Assembly: GCA_963675135.1 (NCBI GenBank)
Contig: OY776120.1
Span: 26,316,001-26,380,000 of the forward strand
DNA length: 64,000 nt
From: Galeopsis tetrahit
Lineage: Eukaryota; Streptophyta; Magnoliopsida; Lamiales; Lamiaceae
Reading direction: 5' to 3'
In this document: piece after piece, positions 1-10,983 of the stretch
Layout: each line of letters opens with the position of its first letter
Numbering within the stretch: position 1 is the first letter of the stretch
Position numbers and translations under genes: made by a program
The notes under the pieces: generated by a model
Database searches by the model: none
What the model saw: only the letters and a program-made list of their open reading frames with translations
What the model was told of the DNA's origin: nothing

Positions 1-52
1 AGTAATATAATAATATCAAATAAAATAATCGAAATTTCTAGATTGTACTTAC

Positions 53-60
53 TATATATA
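53..60 (+). promoter_or_regulatory. Possible TATA box of the class V aminotransferase-like gene
   Basis: A TATATATA run lies about 85-90 bases before the first coding ATG at 144, a plausible spacing for a plant TATA box. Only about 50 bases of upstream sequence are in the window, so the rest of the promoter cannot be judged. Confidence 0.35.
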
Positions 61-76
61 GAGTCCTACAGTTGTC

Positions 77-157
77 ATGGCTTCTCTTGAAAACGAAAAT
101 CCCACCATTTATTTATTTATTTATTCAAATTACTTGTATAATTATGAAAATGGATGA
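77..157 (+). other. Possible upstream ORF overlapping the main start
   Basis: An ATG at 77 opens a 26-codon frame ending at a TGA at 155-157, in a different frame from the main ATG at 144 and overlapping it. If transcription starts upstream of 77 this could dampen translation of the aminotransferase-like protein. If it starts at about 80-90, as the TATA at 53 suggests, the ATG is outside the transcript. The peptide resembles nothing I know. Confidence 0.25.
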
Positions 158-3100
158 TGATGAGTACTTTCAAAAAGAAGATGAAGAAGAAGAATTGATT
201 AGTCATACTATTGAATCGACATTTCATGATGATCACGTGGGTGTCCCTTCAAGTAGCGCCTCTACATCCAACAAACTCAAGTGGCTGCGCTCTCAAATCA
301 TTGGCGGCGGCACCACCCAATTCCACACCCCATTCGGGCGGCGCCACCTCACCTACGCCGACCACACCGCCTCCGGCCGCTCCCTACGCTACATTGAAGA
401 CTATATTGCAACATATCTTCTTCCATTCTATGGTATGTACCCTTGCTAACCTACTTTAATTGAATGCATAAAATTCACATATAGGAATGGGATATGGTAA
501 TATGATATACTCCCTCTATTCCACAATAATTTTCACACTTTATTTTCGGACGTCTCACAATAACTTTCACACTCTTAAAATAGAAAACTTTTTATAAACT
601 CCATCCTCACAATATTCTCAATTTTACACAAATGTCATTACTTTTTTTCTACACATACATAAAAGTCAACTTATTTCTTTCCTTTATACATAAAATTTTA
701 CAAAATTACCCCTCAAAACTCCACTCATTTTTATACGGAGTACTTTCTTAATATACGTACCCATCTACCTATGAAAGTTATCTTGGGACGAAGGGAGTAC
801 ATCATATACTCACCCCCATACGTATATATGTGTGTCTTAAAATAAAAAAAATATTTTTTATTATCACATTTAAATTCTTATTTATTTTATTAATATGCAA
901 TCATTTTATCTATAAATGAACTTTATAATACCTTCTAATACATCTTTTTTATATATATAAACAATCAATATTCTTTAAAATTCTGGTAAAAAATCATAAT
1001 TACAAAATTTCTAAGAAAAAAACAAAGGGGTAGGTTAGGAGGGGACGGGGAGTTTAATTGCTTACTTATTAAGTTTAATGGCAGCAGGCCTAGTATTAAT
1101 TAAATGGGTCCCCACTACGGAGTACATTATATGGGAGTCCATTTTGGTATGCATATTTATATTCTTGAAAATAAATAAATTAGCATGTATAATTGAGGTC
1201 TTCTTTACGTATTCATTCAAGTAATTCATCAAAGATGCAGCATTCTAAATATTAATGCAGAGAAAGAAAATAAGTTAAAACCTAGAAGATTTTGTTTCAT
1301 AGGATTATTTTAACTAATTAGTTAACAATAGGAGAAACATTTCTGCAAAAAAAAAAAAAAACTTGTTTTTTCTGCCGGCAACATGTAATCAAAAAACATA
1401 TATTATTGGACCTATATTAGTAAATACACCCTCATTCTTATTTATTGTATAGGCCCACCTTAGTTTCATATGGGCTCTCCTATAAAGCCCATTAGGGTTA
1501 GGTTAAACCCTAAATCATATCGTGTATAAATACTCATTGTAAATCTCTTTTGTAATTAATCAAGAAATTATATTTCCAAAATTATTATAGCTTCTATATG
1601 GTATCATCGAGTCTCTTGGCTCACGCCTGATCCACACCAGTCGCCGCCGCCGCCGCTATCCAGCTCTAGCCGTCGCCGCCACTGCCGCCACAAACCCTAG
1701 CAGCTGCTGCATCTTCTTCTCTGCTGCACTGCCGCCGCCGCATCTCTCTGTGAAACCACCGCCGCCACCAGTCGTAGACACCACGCTTCTTCCTGCATTT
1801 CACTCACTCCGCTGCTATACCCATCACCATGGCCACTTCACCTCAGTCGCCTGCACCCATCACCTTCAAAGGTCTTGCAAACATGTCCCTGAAGCTTACT
1901 TCCACCAACTATGGTGCGTGGTCCTTTCAACTTCGCCTCCTCCTCACTGGGCACAATCTCTTCGGCTATGTCTTGGGCACGCATCCGTGCCCACCTTCCA
2001 CAATCCCAGCTGCCGAAGGCACCACCACCATCTCCAACCCTGCGCATGACCTGTGGGTGTGTCAGGATAACCTCATTTTCTCAGCCATGGTTGGATCAAT
2101 GTCTCCAGAACTCATTCCTTTTGTTGCATCGACTAAAACCTCTTGTGAAGCCTGGTCAATGCTTGAGAGCATGTATGGAAAACCCTCCAGAGGCCGAATT
2201 CTTGCTCTCAAAACCAAGTTTCGCTCTCTGTCTAAAGGTGCTCGCCCGATCTCCGATTTTCTCATGGAAGTTCGCTCTGTGGTCGACGAACTTGCACTCC
2301 TCGGCATTAAGTCTGATGCCGAGGACGTAACCCTCCAAGTCCTCACTGGCCTTGATGAGTCCTATAATGACATCGCAAATGCCATCCAAGCTCGCGAGCA
2401 GCCCATCTCCTTTGCCGAGCTCTGTGACAAACTCCTCAGTGCCGAGGTCCAAATTGCCTCGCGACCTTCCTCGGCCTTAATACCTGCTTCTGCACTCACT
2501 GCAGGAAAATCACATCATCGCTCCTCGCGCCCTAACTTCTCGCGACCCGACTCCTCGCGACCTGACTAGAGGTCCAAGCCTTCTGACATTCGTCCTCGCC
2601 AGTCCTCGCAAAGGCCCTACCTTGGCACCTGCCAATACTGCCGAGCACCCGGTCACACTGCTCGCACCTGCCCTGAGATTAACTCAGCCCCCCCACTCAC
2701 CGCTCCTTCTATGGGTTCTCGTCGCCCGCATGGACGGTACTCACCACCTCCTCGCCCCAATCGACCAGATGCTCGCCCGGCCTATTCGGCCCACTCGGCC
2801 TCCTCGGCACATCCTACCGAGCACTGGATCCTTGACTCAGGTGCCTCGCATCACATCACCAACGACCTCGCCAACCTCTCTCTTCACTCGCCCTTTGATG
2901 GAGCTGACAATGTTGAAATCGGTGACGGTAAAGGTTTACGCATATCTCACACTGGCTCTATGTGCTTTCCTCACCTTACATCTCTCAAGTTTTCGAATGT
3001 CTTGGTCGTCCCACACATCTCGAAAAACTTGATTTCGGTCTCTAGTCTCTGTCGTGACAATAATGTTAACATTGTCTTTGATCGTTCTTCTTTTCAGGTG

Positions 3101-6100
3101 CGGGATGGTCACTCGGGGAGCATTCTCCTCGCTGGGAGTCGTATAAATAATCTATATGTCTGGCCGACACACATGTCCATCACCTCCCCGCAAGCCTTCA
3201 CATCTCAACACCTCACAACGACCACCTGGCATGCTCGCCTTGGTCACCCATCAACAAAAATCCTTGCTCATACCCTCTCTAAGCTTAGTTTATCTAGTGC
3301 ACCTTCAAAACACTTCAACTGTAATTCATGCTCATGTATCAAAAGTCACAAACTACTTTTTTATGATTCAAGCATTACATCTACTAAACCACTTGGTGTT
3401 ATTTTTCTGATGTCTGGTTGTCGCCTGTCTTGTCTCCTGATAATTTCAAGTACTATGTGCTATTTGTTGATCACTTCAGCAAGTACATATGGGTTTACCC
3501 TCTAAAAAGAAAATCAGATGTTCTCCCCACCTTTACCACATTCAAAACCCTTGTTGAAAACACCTATCAAAACACAATCAAAACCTTTTACTCTGACAAT
3601 GGGGGTGAATTCATTGCTCTTCGCCCCTTTCTTCAAACCCATGGCATTGCACACCTCACCACCCCACCTCACACACCCGAACATAATGGCATATCTGAAC
3701 GTCGCCATCGTCATGTGGTTGACACAGCCCTAGCTCTCCTTCACCATGCCTCCATGCCTCTCACCTACTGGCCCTATGTTGTTTGCACAGCAGCCTATAT
3801 CATAAATCGCATTCCCAAAGTCAACCTCGACATGGCATCCTCCTTTGAAAAACTCACTACTCGCCCCCCTAACCTAACCAAACTCCGTGTCTTTGGTTGC
3901 CTCTGCTATCCTCTACTACGCCCTACACCACTCACAAACTTGATCCTCGCTCCACTCCATGTATCTTTGTTGGGTACTCGCCCACACAAAGTGCTTATCT
4001 CTGCCTTGATCGCTCCACAAACCGAATCTACACCTCGCGTCATGTTCAGTTTGTCGAACATACGTTTCCTTTTTCAAACCCTTCTCCCATTAATCAATCA
4101 TCCTCCCTGCCGACATCCACCTCCTCGTCACCTAGCTCCTCGCCCACTCTTATAGCACCTGTACTCCCTCACCTCGCCACAGCTGTCCTCGACCACAATC
4201 CCGTGCCTACCAATCCCCAACAACCAACACTGGTCGATCAACAGCCTATACCCCCACCAGCCTCCCCGCCAGCTGCGATCACACCTAACATTCCTGTGCC
4301 GACCAATGCTCCCTTACGACCTCCTGCACCTCGCATGGTAACTCGAGCTCAAAACAATGTGTTCAAGCCAAACCCGAGGTATGGACTTACTTCTGTCATC
4401 ACCTCTGACATTGAGCCGAGTTGTGTATCGCAGGCACTAAAAGATAAAAACTGGCGAGCAGCCATGTCGGCTGAATTTGATGCCCTTCTTCAAAACGGCA
4501 CCTGGGACTTAGTTCCTCCCAATACATCTCAGAACGTGGTCGGCTCCAAGTGGGTCTTTCGTATCAAACGAAAACCTGATGGCTCCCTTGACAAATACAA
4601 AGCTCGCCTGGTTGCCAAAGGTTTTCACCAACGACCGGGTGTTGACTTCACTGAGACTTTCAGCCCGGTCGTCAAGCCGGCCACTGTACGAGCAGTCCTC
4701 AGCATCGCTGTCACTCAGCACTGGCCACTCCAACAGTTCGACGTCAACAATGCCTTTCTTCATGGCACACTCTCCGACACAGTCTTCATGGCACAACCAC
4801 CTGGCTTTGCAGATAAGACTTTTCCATCTTATGTTTGCAAATTACACAAATCTATATATGGCTTGAAACAGGCTCCTCGCACGTGGTACCATGCTCTTCG
4901 CTCCTTTCTTGAAGAAATTGGTTTTACCCCCACTCACTCTGATGAATCACTGTTCGTCTACAACAACTCTGGGGTGGTCGCCTACTTTCTCGTCTATGTT
5001 GACGACCTCATCCTAACGGGCAACTCCACACCTATGCTCGCCCGTGTGGCTGCCGACCTCAGTGCCAAGTTCTCGGTCAAAAACCTTGGCCCTCTATCTT
5101 ACTTCTTGGGAGTGGAAGTTCTCAGATCTAGAAACTCATGCTTTCTCTCTCAACGCAAGTACATCACTGACCTGCTCGCCCGGTACAACATGCTCACCTC
5201 TAAACCTGTTCGCACCCCTTTACCAACCTCTGCTCGCCTGTCTATCTCAGATGGGTCCTCGCCTACAGATGCCACCCAATATCGTCAGGTCCTTGGTTCC
5301 CTTCAATACCTACAACTCACCAGGCCCGACATTGCTTTTGCCGTACACAAATTGTCACAGTTTATGCATGCACCCACTATCACTCACTGGGGTGCTGTCA
5401 AACGCCTACTGCGGTACCTGAATGGTACAAGGAACATTGGGGTCACCCTCACCTCTAGTCCATCCCCATCACTTCACTGCTTCACTGATGCCGATTGGGC
5501 TGGAGACACAGACGACCGAACTTCCACCAGTGCCTACATTGTCTTTCTAGGGTCCAACCCTATCTCATGGTCGTCTAAGAAGCAAAAGTCGGTTGCTCGC
5601 TCCTCGACTGAAGCTGAGTATCGAGCCCTCGCTGCTGCTGCCTCTGAAGTTCAATGGCTCAAATCACTACTTCAGGAACTTCACTTCCCCACTTCACCTA
5701 CACCAGTCCTTTACTGCGACAACATTGGTGTCACCTACCTGTGCTCGAACCCTGTCTTTCACTCACGAATGAAACACATTGCCATTGACTTTCACTTTGT
5801 TCGTGATCTCATCAAAACTAAACAACTACGTGTGTCACATGTCTCGTCTGCCGATCAACTTGCGGATGCTCTCACAAAACCTCTCTCCAGTACTCGCCTT
5901 CAACTTCTCATGTCCAAGATTGGACTCACCAGTGGTGCTCCATCTTGAGGGGGCATATTGGACCTATCTTAGTAAATACACCCTCATTCTTATTTATTGT
6001 ATAGGCCCACCTTAGTTTCATATGGGCTCTCCTATAAAGCCCATTAGGGTTAGGTTAAACCCTAAATCATATCGTGTATAAATACTCATTGTAAATCTCT

Positions 6101-9100
6101 TTTGTAATTAATCAAGAAATTATATTTCCAAAATTATTATAGCTTCTATATATATTCCCCTCACTTTTCTGTTGCTGCACAAAATATAGGGGTATATATG
6201 TTTGTTTCGGACTTAAATGAATTTAGAAAATCTGGCTTGTGAATTTTTTTGATTTAAAAATTCATGAATAATTTATTATATAATAATTTATGTATTGTGT
6301 TAGATAAGATCGATGTGTGATATGGGTAGTTGGTTGGGAATAATAATTTTAATATTATATAAATAGAATAGTAGAGGAAAAATAATAGGACGAGATTGGA
6401 AAATCTTGTGATTGGGAAGTGGGAACCCAAGACAAACATACTTTTAGGGATTAAAGTTTTTTTTAGTCCATTAAGTTGGACTAATTTTGAATTTGATCCC
6501 AATGAAATACACATTTTGATTTTGATCCCATAAGTTGGCCTAAATTCCTAAATTTTGAATTCAGTCCGATTACTACCATTTCAGGTAAATGAACCGATCA
6601 AATTTTTAGCTCGTGTGCAATTCAAATCAACCGTGAATAATCGTGAATTTGATCATGTGCAGAAAAATGCAGAAAAAATGGATTTGATCGGTTCATTTAC
6701 CTGCAATATTAGGTAATTTGACTGAATTCAAAATTTAGGTCAACTTATAGAACTAAAATCAAAATGTGTATTCCATCAGGACTAAATTCAAAATTAGTCC
6801 AACTTAAAGTACTAAAAAACCTTTAATCCCATACTTTTAATTAGCTTTGAAATTATCAAGTTGATTTTACAATTCCATACAATTTTTTGGCTTTGATAGC
6901 AAAAACTGATTATCTAAGATAAGATTAGGATGATATCAAAATTTTATAAATTTTAAAGCATAATTTATCCTTAATCTAAGTTATCAAACAAACAATAAAA
7001 ATAATATATAGTTAATCTAGGTTTAATCTAAACTATCAAGAATGTCTTTGTATACATGGTCACCACAAATTTTGTATACATCTTACTTGCACATTCCTTA
7101 TTGAAAATATCCCACAAAATTAATATCCTCAACATCATTTTATTTTTAAAATTAACACTCATTTTTTACCTAAATTTTACTTTACACCTCACTAAATCAT
7201 CTAAAATACCCCCAATTATCTTAAACAACTGACCATTAAATCCCTTTTTTTTTTTTTAAGTGTATCGTTCAAACTGTACAAGCTAGTCAGTATTAGTTAT
7301 TATCAAATCCATTGACGCCCGACCCAGTAAACAACATTGGCCGCTCCAATTCGTTCCCTTATTAATTGCTTAAGCTTTCAACTACTAATTTTAATAATGT
7401 GTAACTAGGCAATAGTCACACAAGTGACAGCTACGTGGGCTATCACACAACTAAAATGATGCATGAATCCACAAACTACGTCAAGAAATGCTTAGGTGGT
7501 GTTAAAGCAGATGCCATTATATTTTGCGGTTCGGGCGCAACGGCAGCCATCAAACGTCTCCAAGAAGTAATGGGAATAGCCATTCCGTCGATTCTGAGAG
7601 AGAGAATGTTGAAATGCTTAAGCGACGAGGAGAGGTGGGTGGTGTTCGTGGGCCCATACGAGCACCACTCTAACCTCCTCTCGTGGCGTCAGAGCCTAGC
7701 CGAGGTGGTGGAGATTGGCCTCGACAGCCAAGGGTTAATCGACATGGAGGCCCTTAGAGAAAAGCTCGGTTACTATAAGTTGAGAAACAGGCCAATTCTT
7801 GGTTCTTTCTCAGCTTGTAGCAACGTCACCGGAATTGTTACCAATACCCGTGCCATTGCCCGCCTTCTTCACCAGTTCGGAGGGTTCGCCTGTTTCGACT
7901 TTGCAGCAAGGTGATCGATTGTTCCCTTAATCTCTTTCCATATTGTTAATTGGTAAAGGTGTTGTATTTTATGTATGAAACTGTCTCACGTACATAAAGA
8001 TCTCTTTCGTGTAAACAGCGGGCCTTACACAAAGATCGATATGAGATCGGGTGAAATGGATGGATACGATGCGATAATTGTGAGCACACATAAGTTTGTG
8101 GGTGGCCCAGGTACACCAGGAATACTGCTAATGAGCAACGCCCTTTATCGCTTGGCTTCTTCGCCACCCTCAACTTGTGGGGGTGGAACTGTTGATTATG
8201 TCAACGGTTTTAATGAAAAGGCAAGTTTCTCTAATCTTTTTTTGTAAAACGGATCTCTTTTGCCCTATATTTCAGATTTTATGTTGGTCAAAATGCAGCA
8301 CAATGTATTTTTGGACCGCAACTAAAAAAGTGACTCACTTTTTACATCGGGTCAAAGAAAACTCATCTCACGGAATGAGATCTGTGGAACAGTCTCGCCC
8401 AAGATCAGCTCTTTTGAAAATTATATTATACAGAATGAATTTGAAGAGAGGGAGTAGTATTTAACTATTTTCTCACGGAAAATATATAAATTACATGCAG
8501 GACACGATATATGTAGAAAGTATAGAAGAAAGGGAGGACGCAGGAACTCCTGCAATAATCCAGAGAGTGAGAGCAGCATTGGCCTTCTGGATAAAGGAAT
8601 ATATAGGTTGCAAGGCAATAAAGAGGGTTGAGGAAGGCTACATCACAAGAGCACTACAAAGACTTGTCCCCAACCCACGCATTCATGTTTTAGGAAACAC
8701 CACGTCTACCACCAAGAGACAAGCCATCTTGTCTTTCCTCGTATACACTACGACTACAGACGATGGCCTAGAGACGAGAGGTAAGCCACTTCACGGCCCA
8801 TTTGTTGCCAAGCTTCTCAATGACCTATTCGGAATCCAGGCTCGCGGAGGTTGTGCTTGTGCAGGCCCTTACGGTCACTTCCTACTCAAAGTTGATCAAC
8901 CCCACTCCCTCACCTTCAAATCACTCATTCAAAAGGTCAGGATCATTGACTTCTAAAACAATCTTTTATAACTCCCTCCATTTCCATTACGGGCGTAAGT
9001 GAGTAGAGTTAACTCACGAGCTACTCGTGTTCATCAAAAAAAGTTTGAAATCGACACAAATTTAATCAAGTTAAGCTCTAGCTACTCGAGTAGTTCTTGA

Positions 9101-9850
9101 ACTCAGTAAGACTAGTCTGGCGAGTCTAATCCAGCTAACAAAATTTTATTGTTTTACCATAATATGCTAATGAGATTAAATCACAAATGATCTTGTAACT
9201 TTGGTCGTGTTCAACTTTAATCCAATAGTTTTTTACATCATGTGCTAATTATTTGCAAATATATTCTAATCATAAATAAAATAAAAATATCAAACTATTT
9301 TTTTTAAGTTATCGAGTTGAGCCGTGTCGAGCTTCAGGCTTAACACTAGTGGACTCAACTCGGTCCTTTACACCCCTGACTCCATTACTAACAAGTGATT
9401 TAATTAATTATGTTTACATTCCAGGGTTATGCAGGAATAAAGCCAGGGTGGACCAGAGTGAGCTTCCCTTACTACATGTCTGAGGACGAATTCGACTTCA
9501 TTTTGACAGCAATCGAATTCATCGCAATGTATGGCCACAGATTTCTATATTGTTACCATTTCAACTGGAGAACAGGCTTTTGGAATTTCAAGACAAAAAT
9601 GACCAAAGGCCATCACCAAGCAAACATTGGTAATATCCAAAAAGGGTCATCTATAGCCAGCATGATCAATGAATTAAACCTGCAGGAAACTCGCAATGAA
9701 AACCAGACTAAAACGAAAGAAAACGTGTCATGGAAATACGCAAACTATTTGGAAGCTGCAAAACTCATTGCCTCCCTTCTTCCTGACATTCCACCACAGA
9801 GAAATATTCCAGAAGAAATCGACATTGATCTTGTGCCTTTTAGATTTTAA
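144..9850 (+). CDS. Class V aminotransferase / cysteine-desulfurase-fold PLP protein (5 exons)
   Basis: Exons are 144..432, 7409..7910, 8019..8220, 8501..8935 and 9425..9850; phases join cleanly to give 617 aa. The start is the ATG at 144, because upstream in-frame sequence has only a TTG. An acidic N-terminus leads into the fold-type I aminotransferase domain: FYGNSHTSDSYVG near residue 94-106, a CGSGATAAIK PLP-binding segment in exon 2, and STHKFVGGPGTPG, in which Lys289 is the expected Schiff-base lysine. A GGCACAGPYG segment lies near 447-456. The family includes cysteine desulfurases, isopenicillin N epimerases and the aminotransferase half of MoCo sulfurases; the real substrate is not known. 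Intron 3 uses a GC donor (AAG|GCAAGT). Intron 1 (433-7408) is nearly 7 kb because it holds a Stowaway MITE, a 4.7-kb Copia element and a Mutator-like MITE. No stop or frameshift is seen, so the gene looks functional. It converges with the FTSHI4 gene. Confidence 0.85.
510..797. mobile_element. Stowaway-type MITE in intron 1
   Basis: A 288-bp element with inverted ends (CTCCCTCTATTCC... / ...GGGACGAAGGGAG) is flanked by TA at 508-509 and 798-799. The ends align for about 25 bp. This is the classic Stowaway (Tc1/mariner-related) layout with no coding capacity. Confidence 0.8.
1404..1598 (+). repeat. 5' LTR of Copia-1
   Basis: This 195-bp LTR begins TATTGGACC and ends GCTTCTATA. A TATAAATA box lies at 1525-1532. 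It matches 5956-6150 except for one A/C difference about 13 bases in. Confidence 0.9.
1829..5948 (+). pseudogene. Broken gag-pol polyprotein of Copia-1
   Basis: The frame opens at 1829 with a UBN2-type gag, has a CX2CX4HX4C zinc knuckle near 2627-2668, an aspartic protease with DSGAS near 2836, a GAG-pre-integrase and HHCC region near 3230-3350, and an integrase core (DNGGEF near 3595; the catalytic Glu in a downstream ISERRH motif). The reverse transcriptase has YVDD near 4995-5006, and RNase H ends at 5948. Three lesions break it: an in-frame TAG at 2567-2569, a phase change in a T run at 3402-3406, and a phase change in a C run at 3921-3923. The reverse transcriptase/RNase H part from 3924 is open. 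Two lesions sit in short homopolymers, so sequencing error is possible; otherwise the copy depended on enzymes supplied by others. Confidence 0.9.
5956..6150 (+). repeat. 3' LTR of Copia-1
   Basis: This 195-bp copy is identical to the 5' LTR but for one base. It follows the GAGGGGG polypurine tract and is followed by the TATAT target duplication. Confidence 0.9.
6447..6830. mobile_element. Mutator-like MITE with long inverted repeats
   Basis: A 384-bp element starts GGGATTAAAG and ends CTTTAATCCC. Its arms pair over roughly 150 bp. An exact 9-bp target duplication ATACTTTTA lies at 6438-6446 and 6831-6839, which is diagnostic of Mutator-type transposition. It has no coding capacity. Confidence 0.88.
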
Positions 9851-10983
9851 GATAAAGAAGCATACTTACCAATATGTGTTTTTTTTTGTATGCATGGTTA
9901 ATGAGGACCATCTATGTCTACTCATAGTAAAAATAAAATTTGATATTATAATATTATAATCCCGCCATGGCGCCATCCAATTTTGTTATTCCCACTTTTC
10001 TTTTGTTATTGTCCAATTTCATTATTCTCATTCCCTTTCTTGAAATTATACTGTTCACCCTACTTTATCTTCATTCTTCAACCATCACTTATTTAATCAA
10101 ATTGTCATTCACTTTATTCATAAACAATCACTTTATTTATAAATGGACCCCACAATACCCCATCATACCCCCAACATATCTATTTTATACATAAACTAAT
10201 CAATATTCATTAAAACCCGTGTCTGGAGAAATGGACATAATGAATTTGACCGGAGGGAGTATTTGGTTATCAATGTGATCAAGTCACCTCAACCTGTGTA
10301 AATTATTCATTGGATTTTGCAGTGCAATTCTATATATTACTAAATACTAACATTCCTAAATATGATTTGGATTTACAGAATATACACACCAATGTGCAAT
10401 AGGTATGAAAAGATGAACACAGGAAAGTGCTACTACTTATTATAACTAAATAGATATTTTTCTCACGGATTGTATGAGATGTGCGTTATATTATACACTA
10501 ACCTCTTTTAAATAATGATAATGATTTTTTATTATTTAAAATGTAGTACGGAGTATAAATCTTCACGAATTATGATTTTTTTTTCTGAATGAATGATGGA
10601 TAGACAAAACCACACATTCTAGATTCTTCGGTCAATTATCCTAAATAAGAATATTGCAAATATATGGAAGCACAGAAGAGAAATCACAAGATAACTTTAA
10701 TCTACAGTTAAATAATTGCTAGAATTTATAGGATCAAGAGAAACACTGCAAACATACAGGACAATTGTTATTCACAAAATGACTTCTAAAACAAAAGCCG
10801 CCAGCCTACCAACAAACCTATAACTCATTGTATTGTTTCCATGTGATTCAACTTACGCAAAAAAAAAAAAAATCAGCTTATAACATGCTATCATAATGTT
10901 TTGAGAGATAGCGCCATTAATAAGAGAATAATATGGTTCAAAAATTATAGATACACTTACCTGACATAATACATTTTGAAATA
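9851..10983. other. Convergent intergenic stretch with a decayed MITE
   Basis: This is the space between the 3' ends of the aminotransferase-like gene (+) and FTSHI4 (-). About 9967-10259 resembles a degraded Stowaway-type MITE: the right end reads CCGGAGGGAG followed by TA, but the left end is poorly preserved. It shares internal sequence with other MITEs of the window. The rest is AT-rich with no gene seen; both 3' UTRs should lie here. Confidence 0.5.

Larger units (their letters stand above)
1404..6150 (+). mobile_element. Ty1/Copia LTR retrotransposon, recently inserted, coding region broken (Copia-1)
   Basis: A complete element of 4747 bp lies in intron 1 of the aminotransferase-like gene, in the same orientation as the gene. 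Two 195-bp LTRs flank it, with TATAT duplications at 1399-1403 and 6151-6155. A primer-binding site starts TGGTATCA at 1599, and a GAGGGGGCA polypurine tract lies at 5947-5955. The order gag, protease, integrase, reverse transcriptase, RNase H identifies Copia. The LTRs differ at one visible base, so the insertion is recent. The LTR ends are TAT...ATA rather than TG...CA. Confidence 0.93.

Noticed and set aside
4509..4796. 95-codon minus-strand ORF within Copia-1
   Set aside because: Antisense shadow of the reverse transcriptase frame.
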